From Powellomyces hirtus (Eukaryota > Chytridiomycota > Chytridiomycetes > Spizellomycetales > Powellomycetaceae): a stretch of DNA of 64,000 nt. A program made the translations under genes and the position numbers. Below are positions 34,624-46,725 of this stretch, in pieces. Under the pieces are notes generated by a model, which was not told the DNA's origin, made no database searches, and saw only the letters and a list, made by a program, of their open reading frames with translations. The DNA is taken from NCBI GenBank assembly GCA_025526995.1, contig JAHLKG010000012.1, positions 248,001 to 312,000 on the forward strand. Direction: 5' to 3'. Position 1 is the first letter of the stretch; every line of letters begins with the position of its first letter.

Positions 34624-36382
34624 TTACTCCTCCTTGGCTATCTTGCCGTGAGGCGCAAATACGCTTAAGAAGTCGGACAGCGTGACAACGCCGACGGGCT
34701 TGTCGCCATCGTCTGCGATCCAAACTCTGTGAATGCGGGAGTCGCGCATCTACAAGACGAAGACAGTCTTAGAACCGCGTGGGGTAGGAAAGTGTCAGTA
34801 CGGAGGGTTGCTTCTTTACCATGGCCGCTGCTTTATGCATAGGCGCATCGGGCTCAACAAACTTCAGCTGATCCGCCTTGACTTGATCCGCGCGCCGGTG
34901 GGTGTCAATTTCCAGGAATGTGTAGACCTGCCAGGTAGCAAGTAACGATAAGTAGAAGTAACATGAAATCAAGAAGATCAAGTGGATCACTTCACACGCA
35001 ATGAAAGGTTCCGCATGGATCGGACATTCTTACGTTGTCGAATAGGCAAGCTAAATTTGACGAACTCAGACCTCTCAGATCCGATGCACTGAGATTGGCA
35101 GCCAGGCCGCCTTCTTTATCAATGACGGCCACGGCGCTCACTCGGTTCACGTACATATCACTAGAAATCAGACAAAGGCCCACCGCGAAAGCGTCGAAGA
35201 AGATCTTGTAAGCAGCGCGGTCTTCCAGCAGGTGGGAAGCGATTCAAAGCATGTCCGGCTGCGAACGCCTACCGGAATGCTTGAAGCGCATTGGACGAGT
35301 CTGGGACAGTCACGACGCGGCTTTTTTTGAGTGCAGTCTGATTATTTGCGGCGCTTGAACCTCCTTCTTGATTTCTGCGAGCGGCAAGTGAGTCCACTTC
35401 GCTTGAGGGCACGCTTAGAATTCGCGTCATGGCCTCAGCCGGAATGTCCTTGCAGTCGGCCAAAAAGTTCAACAGGTCTGACTGCGAACCCATACTCGAA
35501 TTAGCTTCTTCCCAATGGAGCAATAGAGGCTGAGGAATTCCTTACCTGCGTGAGCATTGTAGTAAATGACCCCTCCGGCGGACAAGTGGGCGCCGGCCCA
35601 TCGTCCTGACTTCCTGTCTCTGCACGCAACGCTTCGTCATCAATGATAAGAGCACGGTGGTAGAGACCCGACGTGAATAGCTGTAGCAGATTGGATAAAG
35701 GCATGCTGGAATCCAAAGACCATGACTCCTGGCTCTCGTAGCTCTTGCCGACCAGTTCTTTGATCTTGAGTGTACACTTTGATGAGGCACGCCAGCAATT
35801 TTGTTCTAGTTTCGAAGTAATCATGCGTACCGGTGTGCCAAAGTACTGTTCTTGATCTTCCAGCATGGCCTCAACCACGCCTTTAAGTTTTTCGACATCG
35901 GCGGAGCTTCCCTCCCTATCCAGAAAAGAAAGAATCACTTTGCTTCATAAAGAGGTCCTAAAATCTCACATACGGAAAACAGAAAGTGACATACGCGGAA
36001 TCAAAGAGCTTCTGGAACACCGTGAAAGCCAGGATATCGTATATGCTGACAATACCCTATGCCCGGATCGAACATGAGGATCATGCACCGATACATTGGA
36101 TGAAGACCAACTCTGTCAATCACTCACTGTATACTGCCTCCCAACATCTTGTCCCTCTATGTTTCTGTAGACTGGCAACGCAAGAATGCCCTCATTCTTC
36201 AACAGCAACATGATCTCGCCAACCCTAGCATCTTCGGGCACGGAGATTAGCGAGGGTACATAGCTTGCACCACCTCTGCGTTCTCTACGGTGCTTCAGCA
36301 CGGCGGAAATGGGGATGGTGGTGAGTTTCTCGTAGACTTGTGCGATGGCATTCTGGACGAGTGGGTCTGACAAGGAAGACAT
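34624..36382 (-). CDS. Four-CBS-domain protein, Snf4/AMPK-gamma or Sds23-like
   Basis: Adenylate-sensing regulatory protein built of two Bateman modules. Seven exons join in phase: 36128-36382, 35995-36056, 35546-35915, 35273-35481, 35034-35160, 34820-34927, 34624-34749; 418 aa. CBS units: (1) VPSLISVPEDARVGEIMLLL ... GIVSIYDILAF; (2) SMPLSNLLQLFTSGLYHRAL ... TMLTQSDLLNFLAD; (3) SRVVTVPDSSNALQAFRDMY ... NLSASDLRGL; (4) LKFVEPDAPMHKAAAMMRDS ... GVVTLSDFLSVFAPHG. It is longer than Snf4 (about 320 aa) because of linkers, which also fits Sds23. The start at 36382 is the first that directly precedes conserved-looking sequence; the frame is open to 36457, and an upstream exon is possible. Confidence 0.85.
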
Positions 36383-37537
36383 TTGGCAATATTGTTCGAT
36401 AATTGGCAGGAAATCTTTCCGATGCAAAGGAGAAAAAAGAACAGGGAAGGTCAACAAAGCGAGGCTGAGGAAGAGCAGCGGGCGCGTGACAACTGCAGTG
36501 AGTCATCAACTTTGAGAGAACAAACGCGTTTGACGCGACAGCCGCTTTTATTTCACAGTGATCCGTGCTCTCCGGCACTGCAACCATGCAAGAGTGATGC
36601 AGCTCTCTGGTATGCACCCATGTGTTGACAATGGATACATATCATCTGGCATTGACAGAGACAAACTCGTGAATGCATCCCTCACTCTTCCATCGAAATG
36701 GACGGACACTTCCGGGTCCCATATCTGACCTTGCCCGATCACCATTGAAAAAAACGTAAAAGGTGCTCATAAGTTTGCATGAGCAAAGAAGAGACTCTAG
36801 CACTCTATCCGTTTTGATACAGTGTTAGCGAAGAAAGCCTATGAGCGCCGAGTCACAGCTTAGAAATAGATGCTCCGCTGCGGACATTAAAAGCAACTTT
36901 TCTGGGCCGATGACGATTTTATGCATTGTTTCAGATAACAGACCTCCAAAGAGCTCATTCTCCACACTTCAGGAATCTGCGGACGGGCTTCTTCTCGCCA
37001 TGTCAGATGCGTATCGCTCACGCAACTCCTATGGGCGCTGCTGTGACGTTTGTTTCTCATACGGAAAGCGCAAGAGGACGTCAGATTGCCATTTCAACTC
37101 AAAGGGGCTCTGACCAGCCAGTCCGCGTTCCCAGGGCCACTATCCGCAAGTTCCCTTGCAATTCTGCTATGCGAGCTTTTCGACAATTTGACCATCGGAT
37201 TTTTGCGTAAAGCCTCTGTCGAGAGTGGGGTAGTTGTTGGGGGTAAACAGGAAGAAAGCATGGAGATGCACACGACACGAGCGACAAACGCGACGGGAAC
37301 ATGAACGGGTCACGCGGGCATCCCAACTTTTTGGCACTTCCTTCCCTAGTGTCATCATTATTGTTGCAATGTCCGCAAACTGACTATTCCTATCCGTTCA
37401 CCGTTCCCATTTGCACTTCAATACGTTTCCTTGGGCCCCATGGTCAACAGTCTCCACATATAGACGACTGTCACCGCTTTGCTGAGGGCTTTTGCTGTGC
37501 ACCCTCTCGTTTTGTATGTTATTAGGCGACCGGCGCC
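36383..37537. other. Divergent intergenic region, no gene seen
   Basis: About 1.15 kb between the divergent CBS and Leu5-like genes. Only short overlapping frames without family features are present. Confidence 0.5.
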
Positions 37538-38918
37538 ATGAATACCGCCACAGTACAGCATGCTACAACACAAGCGCTTCCGCCTTCTGAGCCTATTCAG
37601 AGACCCAACTCCATCGCATCGTCCACCTCACAATCTCACAGTGCCTCCCTCTCCTCCCTCTCCTCGTCATCCACTTCTTCGCTTAACTCCCAACCGATAC
37701 GCAATGGACCGGCACCACTCGACAAGCAGAGCTTCGACTACATATGGCGGAGCTTGGTGGCAGGAGGAGTCGCCGGTTGTGCTGCTAAAACCGCGGTAGC
37801 TCCATTGGACAGAGTGAAGATTTTGTTTCAGACGAACAACCCTCATTTTCAAAAATACACAGGTGAAGCAGTCAAAATCATTGAGCTGCTATTCTCTCGA
37901 GCCAAACAACTGACGTCACTGTGCTTTATGGTTTGTTCTTATGAACAGGGTCATTTTTTGGAGTTTTTCGGGCTGCCTCGGACATAAGACGAGCGGATGG
38001 AGTGCGGGGGCTATTCCAGGGACACTCAGCGACACTGCTACGAATATTTCCATATGCCGCCATCAAGTTCATGGCGTATGAGCAGCTGAAGCACCGTATC
38101 ATGCCAACGCAGGAGAGTCATACCGCATTCAGAAACATGCTCGCAGGATCGTTAGCTGGTAAGGGAGGGATCTTTGTGATTTCTCATACCAATATCGGGA
38201 GCTTTCATTGATGAAAACGTTCCTGGCAATTGCAGGTTGCGTGTCGGTATTCTTCTCTTATCCGTTAGATCTGCTCAGAGTGCGATTGGCATTCGAAGTT
38301 CGAACGAACGGTCGCGAGGCGGTGAAGTTGGGCGACGTGGCTCGGATGATCTATGCGGAACGGAATCCTTTTGTCCTCAACCCTTCAGCAACGTTGAAAC
38401 CCGTCGCTGGAGCCATGAACTTTTACCGCGGATTCATGCCAACAATCTATGGCATCATTCCATATGCTGGGTAGGCTTTTGGTTTTGTGCTCCTAACACA
38501 TGCACACTGTCTGACGAACTTCATTTTGCGTAGAGTGAGCTTCCTTATCTACGAACGACTAAAAACATTCGCGAAAACCAAACTTGGCACATATACCCTG
38601 AAGCGAGCAGAGGGTGCATCGAATAAACGCGACCTGACATGGTGGGCATACCTCTCATGCGGCGCACTCTCGGGAGTGATTGCGCAAACATGCGCCTACC
38701 CGTTTGAGGTCATCCGACGGAACATGCAGGTTGCTGGCAGGGTTGACGAAGGGCAGCAACGCCGCAGCACATTGCAAACAGCATCTAGAATATGGGCAAA
38801 ACGGGGTTGGAGGGGCTTCTTTGTCGGCCTCAGCATTGGCTACATGAAGGTTATGCCAATGAGCGCTGTGTCATTCTTTACTTATGAATGGATGAAGACA
38901 CAGCTAGACATCGATTAG
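37538..38918 (+). CDS. LEU5: Mitochondrial carrier, Leu5-like (coenzyme A / adenosine 3',5'-diphosphate)
   Basis: SLC25 inner-membrane carrier; yeast Leu5 and human SLC25A42/A16 supply the matrix with coenzyme A. Exons 37538-37862, 37949-38158, 38236-38470 and 38534-38918 join in phase for 384 aa. A Ser-rich N-terminal extension of about 65 residues precedes the first repeat, [20 protein letters not shown] with RVKILFQT. Repeat two has [14 protein letters not shown] and repeat three [13 protein letters not shown]. The [21 protein letters not shown] and [20 protein letters not shown] blocks are typical of the Leu5/SLC25A42 branch. Exon joins fall between the helices. Confidence 0.9.
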
Positions 38919-39440
38919 CAAAATCGGACTAGCTTCCCTTCTATCTACTTGTATCTACATTACACATAGAATTGACACACGATACCAAACGTTGCTTAAT
39001 TTTCTTTACACATCCCGTTGTCCCAGTGGATACCGTTCCTATTGTGACAGACTCTTGCATTTGGCCCCTCCCTTACCCAGTCTGCTCATTAGGCACTGAG
39101 GCAACTCCGACTCCGGCAGGTCACGGCAATTTTCCACCGCTATCAGCGTCGTTTTGTCTGCCCAAATAGTATAAAAGACGTACTTCCCCGGAGTTTGCGT
39201 GCCGAAATGCTAAAAGGCCAACCAACGCAAAAACGTAACGCTAAAATTTGAGTCCGTCCGTTTACCTCCACGTCGCACGCGTCAGATCACTCACTCGATG
39301 TCACTTGAGGCTTTCCGCTTTCCCCGCCTCTGATACTTTCGACGTCTCATTAGCCTGGACTTTGAGCAAAATATACAGATACACGCAGCCCAAATTCATC
39401 GGGCCAATCATCCCTCTGCATATATCGCTGTCGTATTGCA
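38919..39440. other. Intergenic region before HRD1
   Basis: About 520 bp between two genes on the plus strand. No coding content is recognised; it presumably holds the HRD1 promoter. Confidence 0.5.
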
Positions 39441-41964
39441 ATGAGATTTGCCTTGTTCGGGTGCGCGAGCGCAGCTCTGACAGCGGCGGTCGTTGCGAAC
39501 TCTTGGCTTCAACGGGGCCAGTTCTTTACGGCATGCATCCACTTGACTCGGTCCAGCGCAAGCTTGATGGTATAATTATATGCATACAAAGCCTTATGGT
39601 ACAGATTTGACTGACCGCTGCTCTGCCTCAAATTCCAGGTTCTCTTGAACATGGGTCTGTATTTGACGGTGGTACTCGGCAAAGCGCTGCAACGTCTCTT
39701 CTTCGGCCAACTGAGGGCAATGGAAGTCGAGGTATGTGCCCGGTAGAAAGCCCATCTTAGCTAGAGGATGTCCCAGATGTGTTGATGCTTACACCATTCT
39801 TCGTTCGTCAAGCATTTGTACGAACGATCCTGGTTTGCCGTTACCGAAACCTGCCTCGCCATGACGATCTTCCGAGACCAGTTCGACATACGGTTCATCA
39901 TGTTGTTTGCATTCCTGCTGCTTGTGAAGATTTTCCACTGGATTATACAGGATCGAGTTGACTTTGTACGTAAGATCCAGAATCAATGGCAACACTCGAA
40001 CACAAGTGGCTACCAAATGACTGACGTATCTCTTTGCTGAAGATGGAACAATCGGCAAATCCATCCGTTGGTTGGCATGTCCGCATGCAGACTATCATGG
40101 GCATCATGTGTGTTGTGGATCTCGCGATGGTCCTTTACTCTGTGCAGTACACTACCACCAAAGGACCAAGCATGATGATTATATTTGGATTCGAGGTAGG
40201 CATCGTTAATAACACGCTACAGACAGCCTTGAGGCTAGAATCTGATCAAGATATTCTTATTTAAGTATACGATCCTGCTTTCGCTTGTTCTATCCACGTT
40301 CGTCAAATATCTCTTACACTCTTACGACTTGCGCCGTGATCGTCCATGGGAAGAGAAATCCATGTACATTTTCTACGTCGATCTCATGCACGGTGCGTTA
40401 ACGCTTCCTTGACGCATTAGTTATTCCAATTTCCGCCCACATATCCGCCCACATATGAACTAATGTCCACTTCCCCTTCTAGATCTCGAAAAATTGATCA
40501 CCTATTTCTGCTTTTTCGGGATTGTGGTTTACTATTACAGTCTTCCCCTTCACATTGTCCGTGACCTGTATATGACACTCCGGAGCTTTGTGGGCCGATG
40601 TCGTGACCTGGTTCAATATCGACGAGCAACGGCAAATATGAATGAGCGCTACCCGGACGCGACCGCTGACGACCTCGCGGCAACCGATCGCGTTTGCATC
40701 ATTTGCCGAGAAGACATGGAGATTGCTCCAGGAGCACCCAATGTGGAAGGAGCTGGAGCGGATGCCCCGGCCGCTGGCGCCGTGGCAGCCGCTCGCCCTG
40801 CTGGGCACCCAGATACTCCGAAGAAGCTACACTGTGGACACATCTTCCACTTCCACTGTTTGCGAAGCTGGCTTGAACGCCAGCAGAGCTGTCCTACCTG
40901 TCGACGATCTGTTTTGGAACAACGTGAGTACTAAAGTCTATGCGTCTTGTGCCGTTTCTCGGACAAGTTTGACACTGACCCTTACAAAAGCGGCTGCACA
41001 ACCGCCAGCCAACCAGGCTCGGGCCGCTGGTGCTGCACCGGGTGCCGTAAACGATTTCCAAGCCTTTTTGCGACAACATCATCAACAGTTTGCAGGTGGC
41101 ATGTTCCAAGGAGGGGCTGCTGGCCCTGCACCGGCACCAGCCGTACCCCGGGCAGGAGCAGCTGGACCTATTCCCCCAGCGCATGCCGTTCCGCTCCAAA
41201 CTGGCGCAATACCACCAGGTGCAGCAGTCAACAATCAGGTTTGTGCACACTGCAGATACGTCGGAGCAATCGTGAAACATCGGGCCTGACTCAATTCATC
41301 ATAGATGCACGCCGGGTCCATATCCAGTGCCATACCCCTTTCGCCGGTTGGAGGTGGCATGTTGTACCCCATCACTCTTACGCCACTCATACCCCTCAGC
41401 GGAGCCGATCTGACTCAGATACATTCGTCTGGTAGCAGCGTGACTCCTGCATTGGATCATCTCACGGATGATCAACTCCGAACCCTGGAAGGCCGTTCAC
41501 GCGATGCGATAACGAATCGCATAAGGGCACTACAGGACGTGCAAAACCAGATTACGGGATTGATCACCCAATTGGCTCAGATATCGCAGATGGTACCGGA
41601 ACACACAAGTACGATAACGCCAACACAATCGACTGAATCAGGAGGGTCTTCGTCAAGCAACAATGCTACGCATACCACTTCTCAGCAATCGTGTTCAGAG
41701 GTGCAGGGTTCAGCGTCATCGTCCTCGCCTTCGGGACCTATGGCCACTGGCGCCTCCACGCCTGGAAACGGCACAAGAACGGATGGAGGTAGTTCGAACA
41801 CAACGAGCATTGTCCTAGGATTTGAAGACAAAGAACCACTTGCCGGATCCGGAATTGCATCTGGCCCGGATCATACCCAACCAGCAAATGACGCTTCTGG
41901 CGTTGCAACCGCTTCAATCGCCACCGACGAGAAGGGCAAAGGTGCTGCCCACATATCCGAGTAG
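39441..41964 (+). CDS. HRD1: ERAD E3 ubiquitin ligase Hrd1 (synoviolin)
   Basis: Membrane RING ligase that forms the retrotranslocation channel and ubiquitinates misfolded ER proteins. Eight exons join in phase: 39441-39569, 39639-39731, 39813-39965, 40043-40195, 40266-40392, 40483-40923, 40991-41238, 41305-41964; about 667 aa. The N-terminus (MRFALFGCASAALTAAVVAN) opens a six-to-eight-helix membrane domain with the conserved LGKALQRLFFGQLRAMEVEH, LYERSWFAVTETCLAMTIFR and HWIIQDRVDF. The RING-H2 domain reads CIICREDME, then KKLHCGHIFHFHCLRSWLER and QQSCPTCR, complete for all zinc ligands. The C-terminal 330 residues are Ala/Pro/Gly- then Ser/Thr-rich and disordered, as in synoviolins. A short coiled segment (TNRIRALQDVQNQITGLI) precedes the tail. 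Confidence 0.95.
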
Positions 41965-42338
41965 ATAACCTGTACACACTCTAATATCACGTCTGTTCTG
42001 AAGCGCTAATATCGCAGATGCCATCTTATGGCACATGACACAAACCTTGTCTCACACCACATCTTTTTGCGTTTCCTGGATAAAGCGCAAGAGTGCTTTG
42101 TCAACTTTCAACGCATGGGGTACATTTGCTTTGCGGACCGGAGCCCGCTGGTCCGCTTGGAAGATTCGCAAAGTCACACGCAGTACGTAATGCGTGACGT
42201 TGGTTGTTACAGAACACGCCACAAGCGCTTGACTGTTGATCGCCTTTTGCATATCAGCTGGACCTCCCATTGCTTCGCTCACACCGCATTCGCAAGCTTC
42301 ACTCCACACCTCCAATCCTTCACCGAGCAAGACTTCAG

Positions 42339-42905
42339 ATGGGCAGCCACCTCTCACACCACCACCCGGCCTCTGCCGTGCCGTCAGAATCAGCTGATTC
42401 CTACCGTCAAAAGGCGACCCATCAAGCCGAACTCCGCAATGACTGCTATCGGCGTTCCCAACGAGCGTTCCAAACCGGCGACAAAGCACTTGCGAAAGAG
42501 CTTAGCACCGAAGGCAAACTGCATGCCGCTGAAATGGACAAGTACAATGAACTCGCTGCCTCAACCGCATTTGCACAATGCAACCCGCGGAACAAAGGCT
42601 CATCCACGTCACTATCGCAACTCGATCTGCACGGTCTCTTTGTTAAGGAAGCACTGGCGAAACTCGAGATACATGTAAGAGAGTGCCGCAAAGCAGGCGT
42701 AAAGACCACGACAGTGATCACGGGCCGGGGCAGTCATTCCAAAGACGGTATCGCCAAGATAAAACCAGCAGTCGAAGAGTTCCTCAAAAGGGAGCGCATA
42801 AAGGCGATTGAGGATGCGAGGAACCCGGGTTCTGTAACATTGGAGCTCGATGTTCCGGAAGGCGCGGCAGTGGGATGGTTTCACTCTCATTGTCTCATAC
42901 AGTGA
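42339..42905 (+). CDS. DUF1771-Smr domain protein
   Basis: Cytosolic protein with a Smr (small MutS-related) domain; relatives such as yeast Cue2 are RNA endonucleases in no-go decay, while short DUF1771-Smr proteins are less well defined. From the ATG at 42339 it is 188 aa. DUF1771 covers about residues 20-85 (YRQKATHQAELRNDCYRRSQ to AEMDKYNELAA). Smr follows at 92-170 with the key LDLHGLFVKEALAKLE and VITGRGSHSKDGIAKIKPAV; the DLHG and TGRG(S/N)HS motifs are intact. The end (PEGAAVGWFHSHCLIQ) departs from the usual hydrophobic strand and may be read-through of a final intron. The ATG directly follows a cag, so it could begin an internal exon. Confidence 0.83.
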   Translation: MGSHLSHHHPASAVPSESADSYRQKATHQAELRNDCYRRSQRAFQTGDKALAKELSTEGKLHAAEMDKYNELAASTAFAQCNPRNKGSSTSLSQLDLHGLFVKEALAKLEIHVRECRKAGVKTTTVITGRGSHSKDGIAKIKPAVEEFLKRERIKAIEDARNPGSVTLELDVPEGAAVGWFHSHCLIQ

Positions 42906-43195
42906 CCGGAAAAATCACGATTTTTGGGACGATAACGAGCCGACAACACTTCTTATTAAGGCAAGAGATCAACTGATGGAGTTTGTACATATGTTGGCTC
43001 TGTGCTTTTTGGTCAGTAGTGGCAGCGTAAAGAAATGGCCAGTATAGAAAGAAGTAGGAAGAGAATTATGTCGAGCGAGAGATGCATATATGACGAATCC
43101 AACCTAGGGATCCTGCCTGTTCAAAAAGATTATACAAGAATGACTGCAAAAGATATTTCATAGTGGCCCAACTTCCAAACTCTCAACCTCCACGT

Positions 43196-44354
43196 TCATT
43201 CCTCCTTTGTTGTCCTCCTCTTCTTGCGGCTGAAGGAAGCGTCGTACACCTTGAAAAACTCGGTCAGCTCCTGAGGAGCCTGACCTGTGACAGCCTGGAA
43301 GGCTACAGTGCTGACATAGTTGGTCTTGCCCTCGCGTACCAAGGAATAATACTCGAGCAAGACGTCGATTTCGGACGGGTCAACGTCGGTCTCTTTTGTC
43401 AAGAGATTCTTTGCGGTTTTCCTAAAAAATGTCAAAGAGTCAGATCAGAATATGATTCGCACTGATAAACAAACAGCGATACTGGGAATTGAAGACGTAC
43501 TCATCAATGTCCTTGAACTGAAGTTTTACGCCGATGGCATCCTGCACTGCTTGCACAAGCTCTTCGCCGGCGACCATCATAGGGCCAGTTACGGTAATGA
43601 GCTGCCCACGGTGTGCGTCGGCGAAACCATGCTTGCCTTCTCCAGTCAAAATGTGGGCGGCGAGGAGAGCAATGTCACCCAGAGCGACCGGCGCAAATTT
43701 GTGATTGGAACCGATTGGCAGAGGAAGGACCGATTCCGACTGAGTTTGCTTGCTGTATAACAGTAAGTTTTCGGCGTAGAATCCGGCACTAAAATAGAAA
43801 GGGGAAGCGTCAAGCAGGAGATGAGAAAGGATTACCGGTAGGCAAATACCAGAGTCCTTGGCCATCGATACATACCGGATGATACAGGGTGAATGACCAG
43901 TAGACACATCAGGATTGCCCTTCGTCTCCATCACCATCTTTTCGATGTCAATGGCGCTTCTCAAATTAGGTTGAGTGTCGCGCTCGGCAAGGTCGCATCC
44001 GGCCGTCGACAGCAAAAGCACGTTCCGCACGCCAGCCTTCTTCGCAGCCTCGACCATTTCCATCGTGAGCTTCATCTTCTCCTTGCGCGCAGGAGGGATG
44101 AGCATAATGGTGTCAATTTTGCTGGACTTCAGGTTATCAACGAGAGCTTTGGATCGCGCAGTCTTGGTAGCGGCCAAGTCGACGGGGACGACCGTCGCAC
44201 CCAGCTTTTCCAGGTCGCTGGTCTTGGAACTGTCAAAACTGACGCATGCCAAAGCAGAGTACTTGGAGGAGAATGTCTTGTCTGTGAGGAGCAACTCTGA
44301 GACAAGGTGTCCCGTCTGCCCGTCAGCGCTAGTGATGCAGATACTGTGCGGCAT
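43196..44354 (-). CDS. NmrA-like NAD(P)-binding Rossmann protein
   Basis: Atypical short-chain dehydrogenase/NmrA family; members sense NAD(P) redox state or reduce quinones. Exons 43876-44354, 43501-43788 and 43196-43421 join in phase (introns 87 and 79 bp) for 330 aa. The N-terminal nucleotide-binding strand is SICITSADGQTGHLVSELLL, a variant of the GxxGxxG loop with TSADGQTG. Later landmarks: VPVDLAATKT, IDTIMLIPPARKEKM, VRNVLLLSTAGCD, then CIIRAGFYAENLLLYSKQ and VALGDIALLAAHIL, usual for NmrA/QOR2-like proteins. The C-terminal exon encodes a helical substrate cap ending KKRRTTKEE. It converges with the Smr gene. Confidence 0.85.
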
Positions 44355-45015
44355 GATAATGTTTTTGATACACTGATTCAGCTGTGATGCTCGTGTTGCT
44401 GAGAAAGCGAGCAAAGACGGAAGAGCGTCCTTGAAGACCTCCTCCTTATTTATTGAGGAAGGGGGCTGGAACACTGCATTTCCCTCCACGTCATTGGCGC
44501 GACTACCATGCGTGGGACCAATGACGTGCATTGACATCAAGAGACAATAGCTCACCATGCATGCCTCGGTAGCTACGCAGCATTACGGAAAACGATAGTT
44601 TTTCCGGTGCACATGGTGGTATCGTGCCCTATGATTTCAGGACCTTGCAGACCTGCTCCTTCACAATTCAGCATGCTGCGCGAAATGACACCACACCTCA
44701 AATCCACATCAGGAAAGGGGGTGACGCGTCGCCTGCAGTCATCATTTGTACCACCATCTGTCAATCTCCAGGTCCGAGTTAGTGGGAATATAGCGATACC
44801 CGCAGTACAGTCGGTGGGCAAAAATGTGGAGCCCCCCCCACAAAGGACACTACTTCGTATCACCACTGTTTGACGGCGATGCCTTGCTTATGCTTGCTTA
44901 CGTTTGCTTCGGACACCTAGCCAAACAGCATCTGCCCGCAATTCCATTGCATTTCGCAACCTAGACACACCAGACCACCCTCCGCCATGTTCACATTGTA
45001 GAGCGGACCCTGGCC

Positions 45016-46090
45016 AGTTCAGAATTGTCTTCCTTTCTTACAATTGGACAGGTATTGACAGAGTTATTTGATTTCGCGTTTTTTGACAATTTTTTGACCA
45101 TAAGAGACATCTCTGCAGGCATTTCGCTTCCCAGACCCGACACAGACTCAGCGCTGCTATACTCCATCGTAGAACATACCCGCGCAAGTTCAGAACTGTC
45201 GTCCTTTTGTCAATTGGACGGGTGTTGACAGAGGTATTCGATTTCGCGTTTTACGACAATTTTTTGACCATAAGAGACATCTCTGCATGCATGTCGCTTC
45301 CCAAACCTGACACGACCCAGCACTGCTATACCCCATTGTAGACCCAGCGCTGCTATACCCCATCGTAGAACAGATCCGTGCGAGTTCAGAACTGTCTTCC
45401 TTTCGTCAATTGGACAGGTATTGACAAAGTTATTTGATTTCGCATTTTTCAACAGTTTTTCGCACATCTGCTCATACCCCTTCCACCACTGCACAGATAC
45501 CAGCCTCGCAATGTTATCACATTGTACACCAGACCCGCGCGAGTCTAGAACTGTCTTCCTTTCATTATTTGGACCTTCTTTGAGGGAGTGGTGAGTAAAA
45601 ATGCGATTTCTGCGCATTTTCACACATCTGCTCATACCCCTTCTGCCTCCACACAGATACCACCCTCTCAATATCACCACATCGTACACCAGATCTGCGC
45701 GAGCCTAGAACTGTTTTCTTTTCATTATTTGGACTATTTTTGAGAGAGTGGTGAATAGAAATACAATGACAGGTCATATATGTAGACACACGCTGAAAAA
45801 CTACTTTCTACATATACACAGATACAGCCTTCTGTGACATACCAAATCGTACACCTGACCTGCGCGAGTCTAGAACTGTCTTCGTTTCATTATTTGGATC
45901 ATTTTGGAGAGAGTGGTGAATAGAAATGTGATTTCTGCACATTTTCAAACATCTGCTCATGCTCCTTCCACCCCTGGTCAGATACCAGCCTTGCACCCTC
46001 ACCACATTGTAGAACGTAAACAGGGGAGCATGGAACTGTCTTCTTTTTGTTCTTTGGACCATTTTTGAGAGAGCGGTAAGGAAAAATGCG
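45016..46090. repeat. Degenerate ~160-bp subterminal tandem repeats
   Basis: The phrase (a/g)agtt/ctcagaactgtcttcc or a close variant recurs at about 45016, 45187, 45383, 45542, 45701, 45866 and 46026, spacing 159-196 bp, and the sequences between are also related (cacatctgctcatacccctt; attatttggacc). It lies inside the Tc1-like transposon between its left end and the transposase. No protein is encoded. Confidence 0.8.
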
Positions 46091-46216
46091 TTGAACTGTT
46101 GGTGCGCATAAACAAATTGTCTATCCTATTGTCTAATATCTAGTGGATCCCTCCTCTGCATCTATGATAGCCTGCATATGGTAAGGCATGCTCTCTATGA
46201 GCTTGTTTAGAAACTC

Positions 46217-46439
46217 TCACTCAAGGGACAGCCAAGCTAAATCTACATGGAACTTGACCTCGTCGACACTTGTTGGACGTGGACGGATGGCAAAGACCTT
46301 GCGCTTGATGACAGCCCAGATGTTCTCAATGGCGTTGAGATTCATGTTTTTGGCAGGCCACCTGCATTGGCTTGATGCCTCATTGTGCAAGCCAGACCAT
46401 TGTTGCAGCAGAGGAATGGATGGGAGCACCGTTCTGCAT
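46217..46439 (-). pseudogene. Tc1-like transposase, C-terminal piece
   Basis: The minus strand encodes MQNGAPIHSSAATMVWLAQ at the copia junction and, in another frame, WPAKNMNLNAIENIWAVIKR. These match the second and third catalytic blocks of Tc1 transposases (usually QDNAPIH and WPA.SPDLNPIEN.W). The second catalytic Asp is replaced by Asn, and a frameshift separates the two blocks. It is the continuation of the piece at 51823-52590, cut off by the copia insertion. Confidence 0.82.
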
Positions 46440-46444
46440 GAAAA
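46440..46444. repeat. Target-site duplication GAAAA, left copy
   Basis: GAAAA precedes the left LTR and recurs at 51818-51822 directly after the right LTR, a 5-bp target duplication typical of Ty1/copia integration. Confidence 0.92.
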
Positions 46445-46701
46445 TGTTGTGCGTAGGTCCGGTTGAGATGTAGTGCAACAGAGGAAAGCTAGCTCGACAC
46501 TCTCAATGACAATGGGATGATTGTGTTGTTGTTAAGTGTAAACGATGGGTGAAAGAGATCTACACTACAAAGAAGAAAGGTGGCTGTGCAGGCTATCTAA
46601 GCATTCGCGGTCAGATGAAGTACCATTGCGCAGCGGGGGTCACGTGGAGTCTTGGAGCGCTGTCGATTTGACAGGTTTATCTCAAAAGTCCAATCTCAAC
46701 A
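46445..46701 (-). repeat. Copia 3' LTR (left)
   Basis: Identical to the right LTR except for ttgagatgt/ttgaggtgt and aatctcaaca/aatcttaaca. It begins TGTTG and ends CAACA on the plus strand. Its right edge is only 24 bp from the start codon of the antisense RING gene, so it could supply that gene's promoter. Confidence 0.95.
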
Positions 46702-46714
46702 CTCCCCCAACTTT
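46702..46714 (-). other. Copia polypurine tract
   Basis: On the element strand AAAGTTGGGGGAG abuts the 3' LTR, the position and base composition of a plus-strand primer site. Confidence 0.6.
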
Positions 46715-46725
46715 GGAGACCAAAC

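Noticed and set aside
42028..42678. 216-codon plus-strand frame overlapping the Smr gene
   Set aside because: It runs in another frame through the DUF1771-Smr coding region, which has clear conserved motifs.
44573..44866. 97-codon minus-strand frame at the left end of the Tc1 element
   Set aside because: It runs across the terminal inverted repeat and the transposon border and has no protein family features.
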